Shown here: piece after piece, positions 32,043-44,910 of the stretch
Layout of the letters: each line of letters opens with the position of its first letter
Numbering within the stretch: position 1 is the stretch's first letter
Source of the DNA: Laburnicola sp. R22_1
Taxonomy: Eukaryota; Ascomycota; Dothideomycetes; Pleosporales; Didymosphaeriaceae
Length of the DNA stretch: 64,000 nucleotides
Assembly: GCA_014281115.1 (NCBI GenBank)
Contig: JACONQ010000003.1
Span: 1,674,001 to 1,738,000 of the forward strand
Reading direction: 5' to 3'
Made by a program: the position numbers and the translations under genes
The notes under the pieces: model-generated
The model's database searches: none
What the model was told of the DNA's origin: nothing
Seen by the model: the letters and a program-made list of their open reading frames with translations, nothing else

Positions 32043-33900
32043 TGGTTTACTAGCGAGTAACCCATACTAGTAAGCGCGCCATCTTTGCCAAGACTCCACT
32101 ATTACTAACAATACTATTATAATATAATCACCTACTATATCTTCTAAGCTATCTAATAAAGCTTAGTTACTTATTGCTATTAGAGCTATTAAATAAGACC
32201 CAAATCTTATAGAGCGAGCAGTAGTAGGGCTATATAATATTAATTGCAGAACACTTAATTAAAGACGCAATAGAACAACTACACAACACAATAACCCACC
32301 TAAATTAAAGAATTTTACTCTCCTTAAGAAGTAGGTACTTATTAATTATATAATTAAGCTAGACACGCGTGAATTTTCTTCTACAAAGCTTATAATACGT
32401 ATAATAGCCAATTTACTACGTTTATAGAGAGAAAAGCCACCTATTAGTATTAACTAAATAGACAGGTTTATTAAGGGCAGACATAAAGTTAAAACGCGTT
32501 AGTCTTAGTTATACAATAACTAGAGGATATAATAAAAAGATTCTAAGGTTATAAACGCATAGTTTAAGCTTATAAAGGATATTAAAGTTAAGTACGGCAT
32601 TACAGATAAGGACATCTACAACTTTAATAAATTAGGCTTTCTAATAGGGGTGATAAGATCTTAGCTTATAGTTATAATATTAGAGAGGCGTGCAAAACCC
32701 AAATTAATATAGCCAGGCGACCGCTAGTAGATTATAGTGATCTAGAGTATCTGCGCTACTAGATAGGTAATCCCTCCCTTTATTATCTACGCTAGTAAGC
32801 GTTACATCTCCACCTAGTATAAAGACGCGTTAATTCCTAGCAATTAGGTAATTGCTATTAGCGAGAACAGCTAGACAAATAATAAGCTTAGTATCGCGTA
32901 GTTAAAACACTTTAACGCGCATACAAAGGGACGCGCTAAAGGAACCTATTAGCTGCTAGTTATTAATAGCTATAAGAGCCATAACTTAATTAAGTTCTAG
33001 AATTACTATAAGGAATATAAGATTATTACTCTCTATATAGTACCACATTTATCACACCTACTATAGCTATTAGATATAAGCTATTTCTCCCCACTAAAGA
33101 AGACATATAGTACTAAAATCTTAGGCTTAGCGCGTTAGCTAATAACTTACATTACAAAGATTAAGTTTCTCCCAGCCTTTAAAACTGTGTTTTTAAAGAT
33201 TTTCTCTGCAGAGACAATTAAGGGTAGTTTTTACGGTACTAGGCTAGTCCTATTAAATTTAGAGAAGGTGTTACAGTACCTTAACATCTATATTTGTAAA
33301 CCTAGTCTGCCCATTAAAGAGCCTACCACCTAGGAGTCTAAAACACCAAGTAACCTACGCGAATTTAAGACGCAATCAACACTAGTTCGTAAGAGAATTA
33401 GAGATCACTTTAATTTATCACTAACTTTAACTATATAAGTGCTTAAGAAGCTTAAAAAAGGCGCTCTAAGTGTAATACATAGTTAGGTACTAGTGTTAGA
33501 TAAAATTACAGACCTTTATAAGACAATTAAGGAGACTATAAAATAAAAATCGCGTAAAAAAAGGTATATTTAGTATTAGAAATTACTTATAGTAGTAGAG
33601 GAATCTTAGCTAGCTACTTCTAAGAAAGCTAGTAGACAGAAGAAGAGTAAATAGTTATTAGGTACTAGTCGCGCTATAATAGAGTCATTAACTTAATGGC
33701 GTTATAGTATCTATAGGCAACCTAAACACAATACGCAAACCTGCTAGGAAGTTAAAAAGGAAAAATCTAAATTAGATATATTAACTTAGTATATATTTTT
33801 AAGTAGTGTTGCGACGCAGTCTAATAATAAATAAAATGGTTTAGTGGGGTCTTGGCAAAAGTAGCGCGCTTACTAGTGTAAGTTACTTACTAGTAAACTA
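32043..33900 (+). mobile_element. Element 3: pogo-like DNA transposon, heavily RIP-mutated
   Basis: Inverted terminal repeats of 59 bp, 32043-32101 and 33842-33900, share GTTTACTAG, AAGCGCGC and TTGCCAAGAC segments with a few transitions. The decayed transposase lies in plus orientation between them. Confidence 0.83.
32160..33834 (+). pseudogene. Pogo-like transposase remnant with C-terminal zinc-knuckle-type tail
   Basis: The frame ends in a TAA at 33832 and stays in phase with the catalytic segment DIYNFNKLGFLIGVI (base 32611), where the first catalytic Asp now reads Asn. Further on, WLLVINSYKSHNLIKF replaces the usual LLVLDGHGSH (Asp to Asn, Gly to Ser). Then come a YFSPLKK segment and GTRLVLLN. 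The end reads YRQPKHNTQTC, a decayed form of the CxxCxxxGHNxxTC knuckle seen in related elements. Stops are many and mostly TAG. The start is approximate. It is the same type as the element at 52577-54429. Confidence 0.78.
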
Positions 33901-33982
33901 TATTATACGCTAGTACTAACTAAAGTATATTAAAATTTATTAAATAGATACTTTATAGCTAGCTATATAAATAGGGATAAAT

Positions 33983-34090
33983 TTCTTTTTATTAATACCT
34001 TAAAACACTTTTCTGTGTATATAGTAGTAGAAGAAATAACTACTATTATTATACTATTTTAATTAGAAACATCTTAGTTATAAAAAAACT
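33983..34090 (+). repeat. Dispersed repeat family B, RIP-mutated copy
   Basis: Shares the TTTTTATTAATAC..TAAAAC..GTAGTAGAAG..ACTACTATTATTAT layout with the copies at 34511 and 36726; see the unmutated form at 6240-6328. Confidence 0.65.
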
Positions 34091-34334
34091 AAACTATAGA
34101 TAAACTTAGACTTATCTATATTAGTAAGTATAAGATTATATAAAATAAGCATATAAACAATAATATAATAAAACTAACTTTAATATTAAGTACTTATATT
34201 TAGAAAAAGTATAAATAGAAAGAAAAGGTTTTATAGTATATAGGCTATAGTATATAGATAATATATAATTTTTATATAATACTTATTATATAATAATATT
34301 AAAACCTTAATACTTTTAAAGGCCCTTATTTATA

Positions 34335-34455
34335 TGTAGCGTTAAATTAACTATTCAGAGGTAGCACGACAAAGGCTTTCATCTTAAATAACATAATAAA
34401 AAAGCAGAGCCCCCTACTTAGTAATTAAAAAAAGCGTAAAAAGGTAGTTATAAAA
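34335..34455 (+). repeat. Dispersed ~115-bp repeat family A, copy 1
   Basis: The family signature is GTTAAATTAAC, then GGTAGCACGA..AAAGGCTT..ATCTTAAATAACATAA, then AAGCAGAG..CCCTGCTTAGTAATTA and AGCGTAAAAAGGT. Copies lie at 34335, 34690 (-), 35008 (-), 37340 (-), 41556 (-), 55192 (+) and 63001 (-). Copies 1 and 2 face each other and enclose a family B copy. Confidence 0.75.
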
Positions 34456-34510
34456 ATTATTTATATAGTATATAGATATTAATCGCTTAGCAAGCTTATA
34501 ACACGCTTAC

Positions 34511-34622
34511 TCTTTTTATTAATACTACCTTAAAACGCTTTTTTGTATATATAATAGTAGGAGGAATATCTACTATTATTATAATATTTTTATTGGAAAC
34601 CCCTTAGTCGCAAAAAAAAAAC
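34511..34622 (+). repeat. Dispersed repeat family B, copy 3
   Basis: Nearly the same as the copy at 36726-36838, with TAGTAGGAGG, CTACTATTATTATAAT and CTTAGTCGCAAAA. Confidence 0.7.
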
Positions 34623-34689
34623 TATAGATATTAATAACTTTTTATTTTAAAGCTATTATTAGCAGTTTTCCCTTTCTCTATATAAACTA

Positions 34690-34810
34690 TCTTACCTTTT
34701 TCACGCTCTTTTTAATTACTAAGCAGGGGTCTCTGCTTTTTTTATCATATTATTTAAGATAAAAGTCTTTATCGTCCTACCTCTAGGTAGATTAATTAAC
34801 GCCATACATA
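34690..34810 (-). repeat. Family A repeat, copy 2
   Basis: Reverse complement of copy 1, with CACGCTCTTTTTAATTACTA and AGCAGGGGTCTCTGC visible. Confidence 0.75.
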
Positions 34811-35510
34811 TAAACTATTTATTTACTAATATTTCTCCTATTTATATATACTCTACTCTTACTAGTTTACTTTAGTTTATAGGAAAATTCTACTAAGTAA
34901 CTATTTATTATACTTTACTACTATTTATTAAAGTTATAATTAGGCTTATTAACAGTAAAGTAGTAATTTAGTTCATAGTAGTTAAGGGTAAGATTATATA
35001 GTTAATAAATTTTCACGTTCTTTTTAATTACTAAGTAGAGGGCTATGTCTTTTTATTATGTTATTTAAGATAAAAGTCTTTATTATTCTACTCCTAGGCA
35101 GATAAATTAATGCTCTATAGTTAATAATAAGATTATAGTAATAATATATTATTTATATAGAGTTTGTTTACTTAGTTTATTTCTTATAAAATAAATAAGT
35201 CGCATTATCTATTTAGTGTTAATTACCTTTATTAATATATTATTTTAATTTAAGCCTACGTAGGTTAGGATAAAAACGCGACTCTAATCTAGCGCCTAAA
35301 AATATAGTCTACTAGTCTTTACTAATATAATAATAGTTTATAAAGATAGTTTATAAACTATATATTTACTTTAATAGTTATAAGTATTCTAAAACCTATT
35401 AATTTACTTAAAGCGTGTATAGTAAACTAACTTATTTTATTATTACTATTATTAGTAATTATGCTACTTATGTATTATACTTACTATCTAACACTATACT
35501 AACTATAAAG
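34811..35510. other. AT-rich spacer with family A copy 3
   Basis: Contains a minus-oriented family A repeat at about 35008-35118; otherwise no feature recognised. Confidence 0.5.
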
Positions 35511-36135
35511 GGACGTATTATGGTGGGTACGGGCGTAAGACCGTCTAAGTATAGCAGAAGTCTAGATAGTGAATCTACGCTGTAGTGGGGGACTATAAGC
35601 GAGGCTTTTAGTCTAGAAATAAGCGAAAACTTAGACTCCTTAGCAAGTTTAAATCTCGCCCTCTCCCCCCCTCTAGTTTTTAAATACTAAAAAACCAATC
35701 TTTGTAAATAAGAAAAAAAGTAGCCTAAGTAAGCTAGTATCTCTAATAATTAAGAAATTTCTAACTATTTTAGCTAGTCTTAACTAAGTTATTAGATTAA
35801 ACTTATAGGATAGGAAAGCTATTATTAGTAAGTACCTCTAATAATTAAGAAATTTCTAACTAGTTATTAATTAGTCTTAATAAATTATTAAGATTTAAAC
35901 TTATAGAACGAGAAAGTTAATTAAGGCATATTACTATCTTCTAATTTAGGAAAAACTTTGTTAGAAACTTTAATTCACACTTTAGATAGACAATAGACTA
36001 CTAGTGTTAGTTTTTTCTTAACCTTCTTTAAGGGCTTTTTTCACTAGGGGAAAGTACCTCTCGTCCACCTATACAATTTGCCTATGGTTGTATTTACTTT
36101 ATAGAAAATTTAGAAGTAATAGAAACGTTATTAAT
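35511..36135 (+). repeat. SINE-like repeat (~620 bp), copy 1
   Basis: Three copies in the same orientation lie at 35511-36135, 38801-39427 and 57267-57880. The head holds TATAGCAGAAGTCTAGA (A-box-like) and, about 100 bp on, AGCAAGTT(C/T)(A/G)AATCTCGCC, close to the Pol III B box GTTCGAATC and its stem. The body has two related TTAAGAAATTTCTAACTA segments. No protein frame is visible. A tRNA-derived SINE is the best guess. Confidence 0.65.
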
Positions 36136-36725
36136 AATAACTATAAGAATCTAATATATTTATATAATGCTTTTTTCTCCTAGTAACTTATTAATAAATA
36201 TCTTTTTCTCTTTCTCTTTAATCTTACTTTATACTACTATCTTTCTAACTAGTAGTAATATAGAAACCTATAGTAGAAACTCTATATATTTATTATTATT
36301 ACGCCTATAGTTACTAATCTATTACTAGCTTATCTAGTATACTAAAACTACCTTATATACGGTAAGATATACTTTTTATTTTTTATTAATAATACTCTAA
36401 ATAAAGTAGTATTTTAGTATAGACCTAGTAATAGTAGTAAGTAAATAGATCTTTAAAGCGTACTTTTAGGTAGTATTAATAGTAGTATTAGTATTAAAGT
36501 TTAGAAAAATAGTAGGATATAAAATAATAGTAAAGAAAGATAATAGTTATAGTATTATACTAGTTATAGCGCTAGTGCTATTTTATACCTCTTCCTTACT
36601 CTAAACTATAGTATAGTAATATAGCCTTATTATATTATATATATATATATATATATTAATTAAAGTACGCGCGCTAAGCCTACTAAGTCTACTAAGCTTA
36701 TTTAGCTTCCTTATAATACGCTAAC

Positions 36726-36838
36726 TCTTTTTTATTAATACTACCTTAAACTCTTTTCTGTGTTAATAATAGTAGGAGGGATAACTGCTATTATTATAAT
36801 ATTTTTATTAGTAAACCCTCTTAGTTGCAAAAAAACAA
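36726..36838 (+). repeat. Dispersed repeat family B, copy 4
   Basis: TAGTAGGAGGGATAACTGC, CTATTATTATAATATTTTTA and CTCTTAGTTGCAAAA match the gene-region copy at 6240-6328 apart from CpA-to-TpA type changes. Confidence 0.7.
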
Positions 36839-37533
36839 AATAAACTATGTAATAAATATACCTATTTGTCTTATTTATTTAAGTAGTAAAATTAGGTAGT
36901 TATATAATATTAAATAAAAAGACAATAAATACTCATAAGGAATAGATAGAATATAAAGTTAAGACTTTAGATAAAGAGAAAATGTATATAAGGCTACCTT
37001 TTCTTTTTTACTTTAAATATCTCTTTATATATATTTCTTCTCTTCTAGTTCTTTTTTATTAAGCTAACACTCTATTTTATATTATACTAAACTATACCGT
37101 TTATTATATAATATTAACTTACTAAATAATAGTGCTTATACTAGTTATTAACTAAGTTAGCCTTTTTAGTTTTACTTTTACTATGTAGACTCTTTTAGAT
37201 AAAAAAATATTTTTTAAACTAGCTCTTAGGCAAACTATATATTTTTCTAAAATATCTTTATTAATATAAGTTTCCCTATTCCTTATAGGTTTGCTTTTAT
37301 ATAAATACTAACTTTTAATATAATTTTAAAAGCTTAATATTATGTATATACTTTTATACTAAGTAGAGGACTCTACTTTTTTATTATAATATTTAAAATA
37401 AAAGCCTTTATTATGCTACCACTAGATAGTTAATTAATAATATATACTTTTATATAATATTAATATTATTCTTATAGCTAGTATGTCGCGTTAATTAAAG
37501 GTAGCCTTTATACATAAGCCTAAGGCCTTTTGT

Positions 37534-37581
37534 ACCCTTAAGGCATTATACCCTTAAGGCATTATACCCTTAAGGCACTAT
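37534..37581. repeat. 16-bp tandem repeat, three units
   Basis: ACCCTTAAGGCATTAT is repeated at 37534, 37550 and 37566; the last unit is slightly changed. Confidence 0.85.
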
Positions 37582-38800
37582 AGAAAGCGCTAGACAAGTT
37601 TTATATATTATGGTCTAGAGTTTACTAGATGCTAACTTAATTGCTAGAGTTATTATAGCAATTACATAACTACTATATAACTACTTATAATACTTAGTAT
37701 AAGTATAGTAAGCACCTTATATATATAAACTCCCTTTAATACCCTCTAGAATAATTGTCTTTAATTTCCTATAATAATCTAACTCTTATATTATAGTTAA
37801 TTATAGAATAGATTATTTACTTAATACTCTCTCTTTTAACTATACCTAATATTCTACTCCTATCTATAAAAATTAACCCTTTATTTATCTCTTTAGTTTA
37901 CTAGTTCTACCTAACACTTTAGCTAGTATAATAAACTATTAAGCTATTAGTATTTAGTAGTATATACAACACTAACAGATTCTAATTTATTAAAGTTAGA
38001 AATACATCTAGTTAAATTAACTATAATCTTAACTACTATCTTACCTAATTCTACTATTTAAGCTATATTTCTATTTTCTTATCTAATTACTATCTACTAT
38101 AGTAAATATGGCGCGTAGTATTAACTATAATTGTCCTTTAGACTTGCTAGTTAAAGATGCTGCTATTCTACACTTACGCTCTAGTATATTCTATATTTAT
38201 GTCGCTATACGCTTACTTCTTTAGGGTACCTTAATTATAATTACCTAATTCTTAACTATAGAATATTAGTGTCTAGTATTATTAAGCGCTCTAGCTAATA
38301 GCGACTATAAAGTAGTATTTTAGGCATAAACATTTAGTTACTATTAGTATTCTCTTTTACTCTTTAGTTTTAATATCTCTAACTTTACTAGACTAAGAAA
38401 AGACTGTCTAGTAGTATAAATAGGCCTTTTAGTAGAAGCCTACTTAGTCCTAAGTACTAAATTTATATTATTACTCCTTATAGCGCATAATATACTTAGT
38501 TTTATTACTTTTAAGAAATATACACTTTAAAGAACTTAGCCTTCTAGCACTTCTACTAACTATAGGCTTTTATTAATAGTAGATAGCTAGGAAGTGCCTT
38601 TTGTCCTCTTCTTTTTACCTCCTACTCTAGCTATCCCTCTACTAGAGATATTAGCCTCTTTAAGAACTATAAACAAATTATAGCTGTTTATACTATTATT
38701 ATAGACGCTAGGTGTTAGTTTTAAGTTAAATAACTTAGGGCTAAATAAATAAAGTGTTTATTTATTATTATAGACTATATTAGGCTATAGTTTAAATAGA

Positions 38801-39427
38801 GGGGTGTATTATAGTGAGTACGAGCGTAAGGCCATCTAAGTATAGCAGAAGTCTAGATAGTGAATCTATGCTATGGTAGGAGACTATAAGCGAGGATTTT
38901 AGTCCAGAAATAAGCAAAAACTTAGACTTCTTAGCAAGTTCAAATCTTGCCCCCTTTCTCCCTCTAGTTTTTCAATACTAAAAAACTAATCTTTGTAAAT
39001 AAGAAGAAAAGTAGCCTAAATAAGCTAGTATCTCTAATAATTAAGAAATTTCTAACTATTTTAGCTAGTCTTAACTAAGTTATTAGATTAAACTTATAGG
39101 ATAGGAAAGCTATTATTAGCAAGTACCTCCAATAATTAAGAAATCTCTAACTAGTTATTAATTAGTCTTAATAAGTTATTAAGATTTAAACTTATAGGAC
39201 GAGAAAGTTAATTAAGATATATTATTATCTTCTAATTTAGAAAAAACTTTATTAGAAACTTCAATTTACGCTTTAGACAGATAATAGGCCACTAGTGTTA
39301 GTTTTCTCTTAACCCTCTTTAAAGAGCTTTTTTTACTAGGGGAAAGTGCCCCTCGTCTACCTATACAATTTGCCTGTGGCTGTATTTACTTTACAGAAAA
39401 TTTAGAAGCAATGGAAATGTTATTAAA
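38801..39427 (+). repeat. SINE-like repeat, copy 2
   Basis: Aligns along its length with copies at 35511 and 57267; differences are mostly transitions. Confidence 0.7.
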
Positions 39428-41267
39428 TAGTTTAAATATTTAGTATTTATTCTTCTCTAGCTTATCAGGAGGTTCTTATATGTCTAGACTATTCTAGGTA
39501 GCTTGCCCTATATAGAATTCTAAATACTATCTTTAATATAGTTTTTCTTAGTGCTTTTATAGGCTATAGCATTAATATTAATTATTCTAGTAGCCTATTT
39601 AAATTAAAGCTTATCTCTAACCTATTTACGCTCCTTAGATATCTAGAAACAAAACTAGTAGTAGAGTTAAGATACTAAAGTATCGCGTTTAGATATAGCT
39701 ACTAGCGCCTTAGTAATATCTAGTATAGAAGTATATACTAGTTCTGCTATAGTAGTATCTAGTTCTTTTTGCACTAATCTAGCAAAGATATTTTAGATAG
39801 GCTTAGCCTTTAGCTCTAGCGCTAGCTTTAGTAAAAACTATAGTTTAGGCCTCTTTTTATAACTCTAGTAAATAGTGTATATATAAGGCCCTTATATATT
39901 TTTATATAAAGAACGCTAGCGATTATCTAATAGCTTAGCTCTCTTTAGCTAAGCTAGGCCCTATTTCTTCTTCTAAATACCCTATTCTATCTAATAGGCT
40001 TAGATACTATTATTAGTGTTTGCTTTCAAGTTAGCTATTTTATTCTATAGTAGCGTCTACCTTTATATATAGCGCTTTTCTTATATTTAATATATAATTT
40101 ATTTTATCTCTTTACACATCTGGCTATTAAACTAATTATATAGTCTTAATTAGAGAATAGCACTACACCAGGCTTACAGCGCCGCCTTATTAGTATTAAG
40201 AGCTTTAGTAGGGCTTAAAGGCTGCGTTATCTTACCTAATAATAGGTAGAGTAGTAGAGAGTTATTATAACACTGCGTTCTCTTAAGGCTAAGCTACTTT
40301 AGATTATTCTTAAACTATTAAAGGGCGTTAATAATATTAGTAAAGCCTTAGTATTAGCGGCAATTATTAATAAAGGCTATAGTTATAATAATAGAAAGTA
40401 GGTTAAAGTGTTTTTCTAGCACCCCTACAGCTTTTTATAATAGCGTTATACCGTGTACTAAGAGTGCGCGAAGTCTTCTTTTAGATAATAGGAAGTAGGT
40501 ATATAAGTAGGTAGGTAAAAGAATATAACTAAAGAAGCTAAAGATAAATATATAAAAAGAGGGTAAAGAAAAAAAAAGGGTAAAAAAAAGTAAGAATAAG
40601 TAGCTACACTCTTAGCCTCTGCATTACGCTAGAAGCTAGACTAGACTTAATTAAGTAGCCTATTCTTAGTAGCTACCTAAATTATTCTACCTTTTAGTGC
40701 TTAGAGACTAGCTAACCTATAGCTAATTGTTCTATAATTCTAAAGCGCTCTCTAGCCACCGCTATGCTTTATTTTTAAAGACCTCTATATTATAATTATT
40801 TATTCTTATACCCCTATAGCTAGTAGCTAGTAACTATAACACTTTAGCTATTTATATATAATTAGGTAAGAGGCTAAGGCTAATCTTTTTAGTTACCTCT
40901 AGATAGAAGATTAAGCTATAAAATTCTACCCTATACCTTTCTTTCTCTCTCTCTCTTCCTCTTACTCTTTCTCTTTAGAACTATTCTTTACACAATCTAA
41001 TCTAGATTCTACTACTATATTAGGATATATATAAGTAAAGATTCTTTCTATTCTAAATTCTTCTTTATTATAGTAGTATTTCTACTCCTTATTTCTTAGT
41101 AATAGGCGAACCACTATATTATATTCTATTCTTAGCCCTATTTATAGTCTTACTCTCTTACTTTATTTTTACTTATACATTTAGATAAAAAGACTACTAA
41201 ATATATTATTAATTATCTAGATAATTGTTATCTTATTTTATTTATTTCTAGTACGAATAACTATATA

Positions 41268-41430
41268 GGCTGGCAAATAGGTATAGGTTAGGTTGGAGTT
41301 AGGTTTCCTTACGTAAGACCGTAACCCTAACCCAATCTCTACCTATAGATTTTGCGCTAGTAATAGGTATATGTTAGGTTAGAGTTATATAGGCTATAGG
41401 TTAGGTTAGGGTTATATAAACTAGGTTGTA
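41268..41430. repeat. TTAGGTTAGG-type repeat with short telomere-like runs
   Basis: Several GGTATAGGTTAGGTT-like units lie here, plus TAACCCTAACCC near 41320. The 33-bp array at 47331-47495 has related units in the opposite orientation. Confidence 0.55.
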
Positions 41431-41555
41431 TTAGATCTAACTAATTATATTTTTATTAGCTATATACAATTTTTATAGTAAATTACTATAAAAATATCTT
41501 TATTATTATAGTAGTAATTATTACATTTACTTATTATAGTAAAAGTCTTTTTTTA

Positions 41556-41668
41556 ATTACCTTTTTACGCTCTTTTTAATTACTAAGCAGGGGCTCTGCT
41601 TTTTTATTATGTTATTTAAGATAAAAGCCTTTGTTGTGCTACCCCTAGGTAGTTAATTTAACGCCACA
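41556..41668 (-). repeat. Family A repeat, copy 5
   Basis: One of the better-preserved copies: ACTAAGCAGGGGCTCTGC, then TATGTTATTTAAGATAAAAG and GCTACCCCTAGGTAGTTAA. Confidence 0.75.
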
Positions 41669-43661
41669 TTATAGTAAAAGTATAGCTTTAGTATTAAATA
41701 TTTATATTAAACCTAACTAAGCGTCTTACTATTTATCTAGTATCTGTATACTTCTTATAGTACCTATTTACTAGCTATGTATCTTTAGCCTATATAGTAA
41801 TCTATTTTGTATAAATAGCGTTAATATTAGTATCTAGAGGTATTAGTATTTATTTTATAGTAGGAATAGAGTAGTATAAAAAATACCTTTAAATATTCTA
41901 ACTAGAAAAGCCTCTATTACCTCTTAGAGAGCAGCTAGCGTAGTAGACTAAAGGCGTAGATTTTTCTTATTATTATTTTACGCTATTTCCTTAATAAGGC
42001 GGCAGAATAGCATTTTTCTAATAAGGAGCTTAATGCTCTTTTAGTACTTTTTAATTTCTCTAAGTATAATAAATAGCTATAATAAGAATATATTACCTAG
42101 CTTCTAGTAGTGCTTCCTCTTTAGCGTAGTAGGTAGTAATTTGTAAGGCGCCTTTTACATAGCTTTAGTAGCTAGCGGCTTCTTCTTTTTTACTTAAGAT
42201 TCACTAGTAACTAGTTTAGAGTATCTAGCTGGCCTAGTATATACTATTATCTTAGAAATTAAGGTTATATAATAGTTAAGGCTATAAAGTATTAAAAAGT
42301 AGCTAGGAGGATAGTAAGGTAAAGTAGCTAAGTAGGCGGCAAGGTAAGTAAAAAAAATACGCTAGTGTTATTAGCGCCTCGCTTATGCGTATCGGCCCCT
42401 ATAGTTGCTTTTTATAATAATAATAATATTTTTATTATCTTTATAATATTAACTATAGTTATTATATACTATTATTACACTCTATACTATAGCGTCTATT
42501 AAGGAAGAGTCTTCTAATATTCTAAAGGACCTCCTAAGTAGTGGCCTATAGATACTAGCAAATTTCGAGCGTAATAAGTAGGAGGGTCGTACTAAGGTAC
42601 CTAGTAATTACAGCCTTTTATTATACTATATACTAATATAGATAGGACTTTATATTTAGAGATAAAAAGGTTAGCACTATTCTTTTATATTATAAACAAG
42701 ATAGCTTTTAGAAAGATTGTTCTACTAACTATAAAGTGCTATTTAAAGGTATACTTAGTAATAGCGCCTATACTATTATATAAAGCTCTTGCAATACACT
42801 TTATAGTAAAGAAAAAAAGGCACTAAACTTTGCTAAATTAGCTAATTAAGCTATATAATATTAGCTTAACAAGGAGCTTTATAATAATAAAGATTACTAA
42901 CTACTTCTTAAAGCGTAAAAGTATTAATAGCTTATATAGAAAGAAGAAAAGCTTACATAGGTCTACTTTAAGAATTAAAAGAGTAGTATATTATTACATT
43001 TTATTATTATGTATTAGTTAATTAATAAAGAGTAGACAACTAGTTAGAGGCAAAACTAATAGCTATGTATAAAAAGTAGAATAAAATTAAGAATAAAGTT
43101 AATCTAAGGGCCTACTAAGCAGCCCTAGCTAAGCGTAGAATTACTACTAGTAAGGGGAAAGGCCCTCCTATACTATAGAGTTACGTAGGTAAATAAATTT
43201 TTAGTTATAGTAGTGTATATAAGAAGCTCTTGCGTAATATATATAAGGCAGGCCTAAAAAAGCTTAAAGCTAATAGCTTTAAGAGTAAGGCTAATAAGAA
43301 AGAGTAGGAGGACTTCTATAATAGGGTGGGCAATATAAGTCTAACTGCTAAGAAGCTAGTAATAGTTACTAATAAGAAATAATTATAAGTTTATTACACT
43401 TATTTATTATATATCTTTACTAATAATTATTAGTTGCTATAAGCCTAGCCCTTTTACTAACCTTATTAACTATAGTAAGAATAGTATGCTTAATAGCAAT
43501 AAGGCGTATATTAAGGGAAATAATAATAAAGAGTGTAAAGAAGAAATTAAGAATAATAGAGAGAAGCTTAAGGCTTATTTTTAAAAGCTGCTAGATAGGT
43601 ACAACTCTAATATTATAGATAAGAATATAGACTTTAAGGGTTTCTTAGACTTTAGGAGCTT

Positions 43662-43796
43662 AGATACTAAGGGGGGTTTAGATAATAAGGGAGGCTTAGG
43701 TGCTAAGGAGGTTTTAGATAATGAGGAGGTTTTAGATAATAAGGGGGTTTTAGATAATAAGGGGATTTTAGATAATAAGGGGGTTTTAGATAATAA
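43662..43796 (+). repeat. 18-bp tandem repeat, coding-compatible (Leu-Asp-Asn-Lys-Gly-Val)
   Basis: About seven units of TTTTAGATAATAAGGGGG type. In one plus frame it reads as a six-residue repeat (LDNKGV) joined upstream to NIDFKGFLDF and closed by a stop at about 43799. It may be the end of a decayed protein gene. Confidence 0.7.
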
Positions 43797-44910
43797 TTAG
43801 CGCGTAGAATAAAATAAGCTAGAGTTATAGTTTTGCTATAGCTAATTATTATAGCTAATAATTATATACTAGTTGCTAAGAATACCGTCTATAGTAGTAT
43901 AGTAATAAGCTAATTGCTACCTAAAACTAACTCTATAACAAAGGGCTATATACTAGTCTAGATCTAAAACTAACTTATTATTAGCACGCTATACACTGCA
44001 CGCTATTTCTAGCTAACCTTAATATTAGTTAAATACTACTATAGTTAATATTATAGAATTTAGGTTATTCTATTCTCTTCTTAAACTACTATTCTCTTAA
44101 ATAACTGTTTAACTAGTTATTACGTCTTTTTATTATACTAATATCCTTAAGTACTATATTAAGTGCTACACCTACTCTAGAAATTAATATATAGCTCTAT
44201 ATTAATAAACTAGTTGCCTTACTACTAGATACTCTTCTTAGATATAAAATTCTAGCCCTATAGGCTAAGAGGTTAGGAAGTAGAACAATTTGTCTTATCT
44301 AACATTCCCCTTTAGACTTTTAAAAGTTAGAGATAGGGAAAAAGATATTTGCTATATAGGACGCGTAGTACTCTAATACTTAATAGGCTAAAAATAAACA
44401 AACCTATAATCTATACTAAAACTCTTATCTTTATATAGATATTATCTAGACTATATTTTAGAAGGGCGCAAAGTATCCCTCTAGTTATCTATATATATTC
44501 TATCTTAACTATAGCTATATACTATAATACCTAAGTGTTAACTCTACTAGTATCTAGCCAATTAGTACTAAGCACCTTATTAACTATATAAGGTCCTAAG
44601 TATATATATAGTAGGATAAGCCTATTTATAAGAAAACTTTTACTCCTCAGTATAAAAAAAAGTAGATAGCTATTTTATATCCTATATACTCTCTATAGGC
44701 ATTTAAAACTAAACTTATATAATTAATAATTAATAATAAATAATAACTAGTCCTTTTAAATAGTAGAGCAACTATTTATTTAACACTTTCTCTATTTTCT
44801 TAGACCTAACACTATAATAACTAGCTAATATAGATTTTACTAGATATTTCTAAATAAATTTAACACTACTAAGATAGCTATTCTTAGTAATATTAACAAA
44901 GCAACTAAAC

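Larger units (their letters stand above)
36136..38800. other. AT-rich spacer with small repeats
   Basis: Holds an (AT)n run near 36632-36655, family B copy 4, a degenerate family A copy (about 37340-37440) and a 16-bp triplet repeat (37534-37581). The rest is unrecognisable, stop-dense DNA. Confidence 0.5.
39428..43661. other. AT-rich spacer, no intact gene
   Basis: Stop-dense decayed DNA. Contains a telomere-motif-rich stretch (41268-41430), a family A copy (41556-41668) and, on the minus strand near 40980-41060, sequence related to 48960-49130. Lysine-rich fragments near 42.8-43.6 kb look like a decayed coding region that I cannot assign. Confidence 0.5.

Noticed and set aside
41268..41430. 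Chromosome end
   Set aside because: The telomere-like units are short, mixed with other sequence and followed by 22 kb of further repeats.
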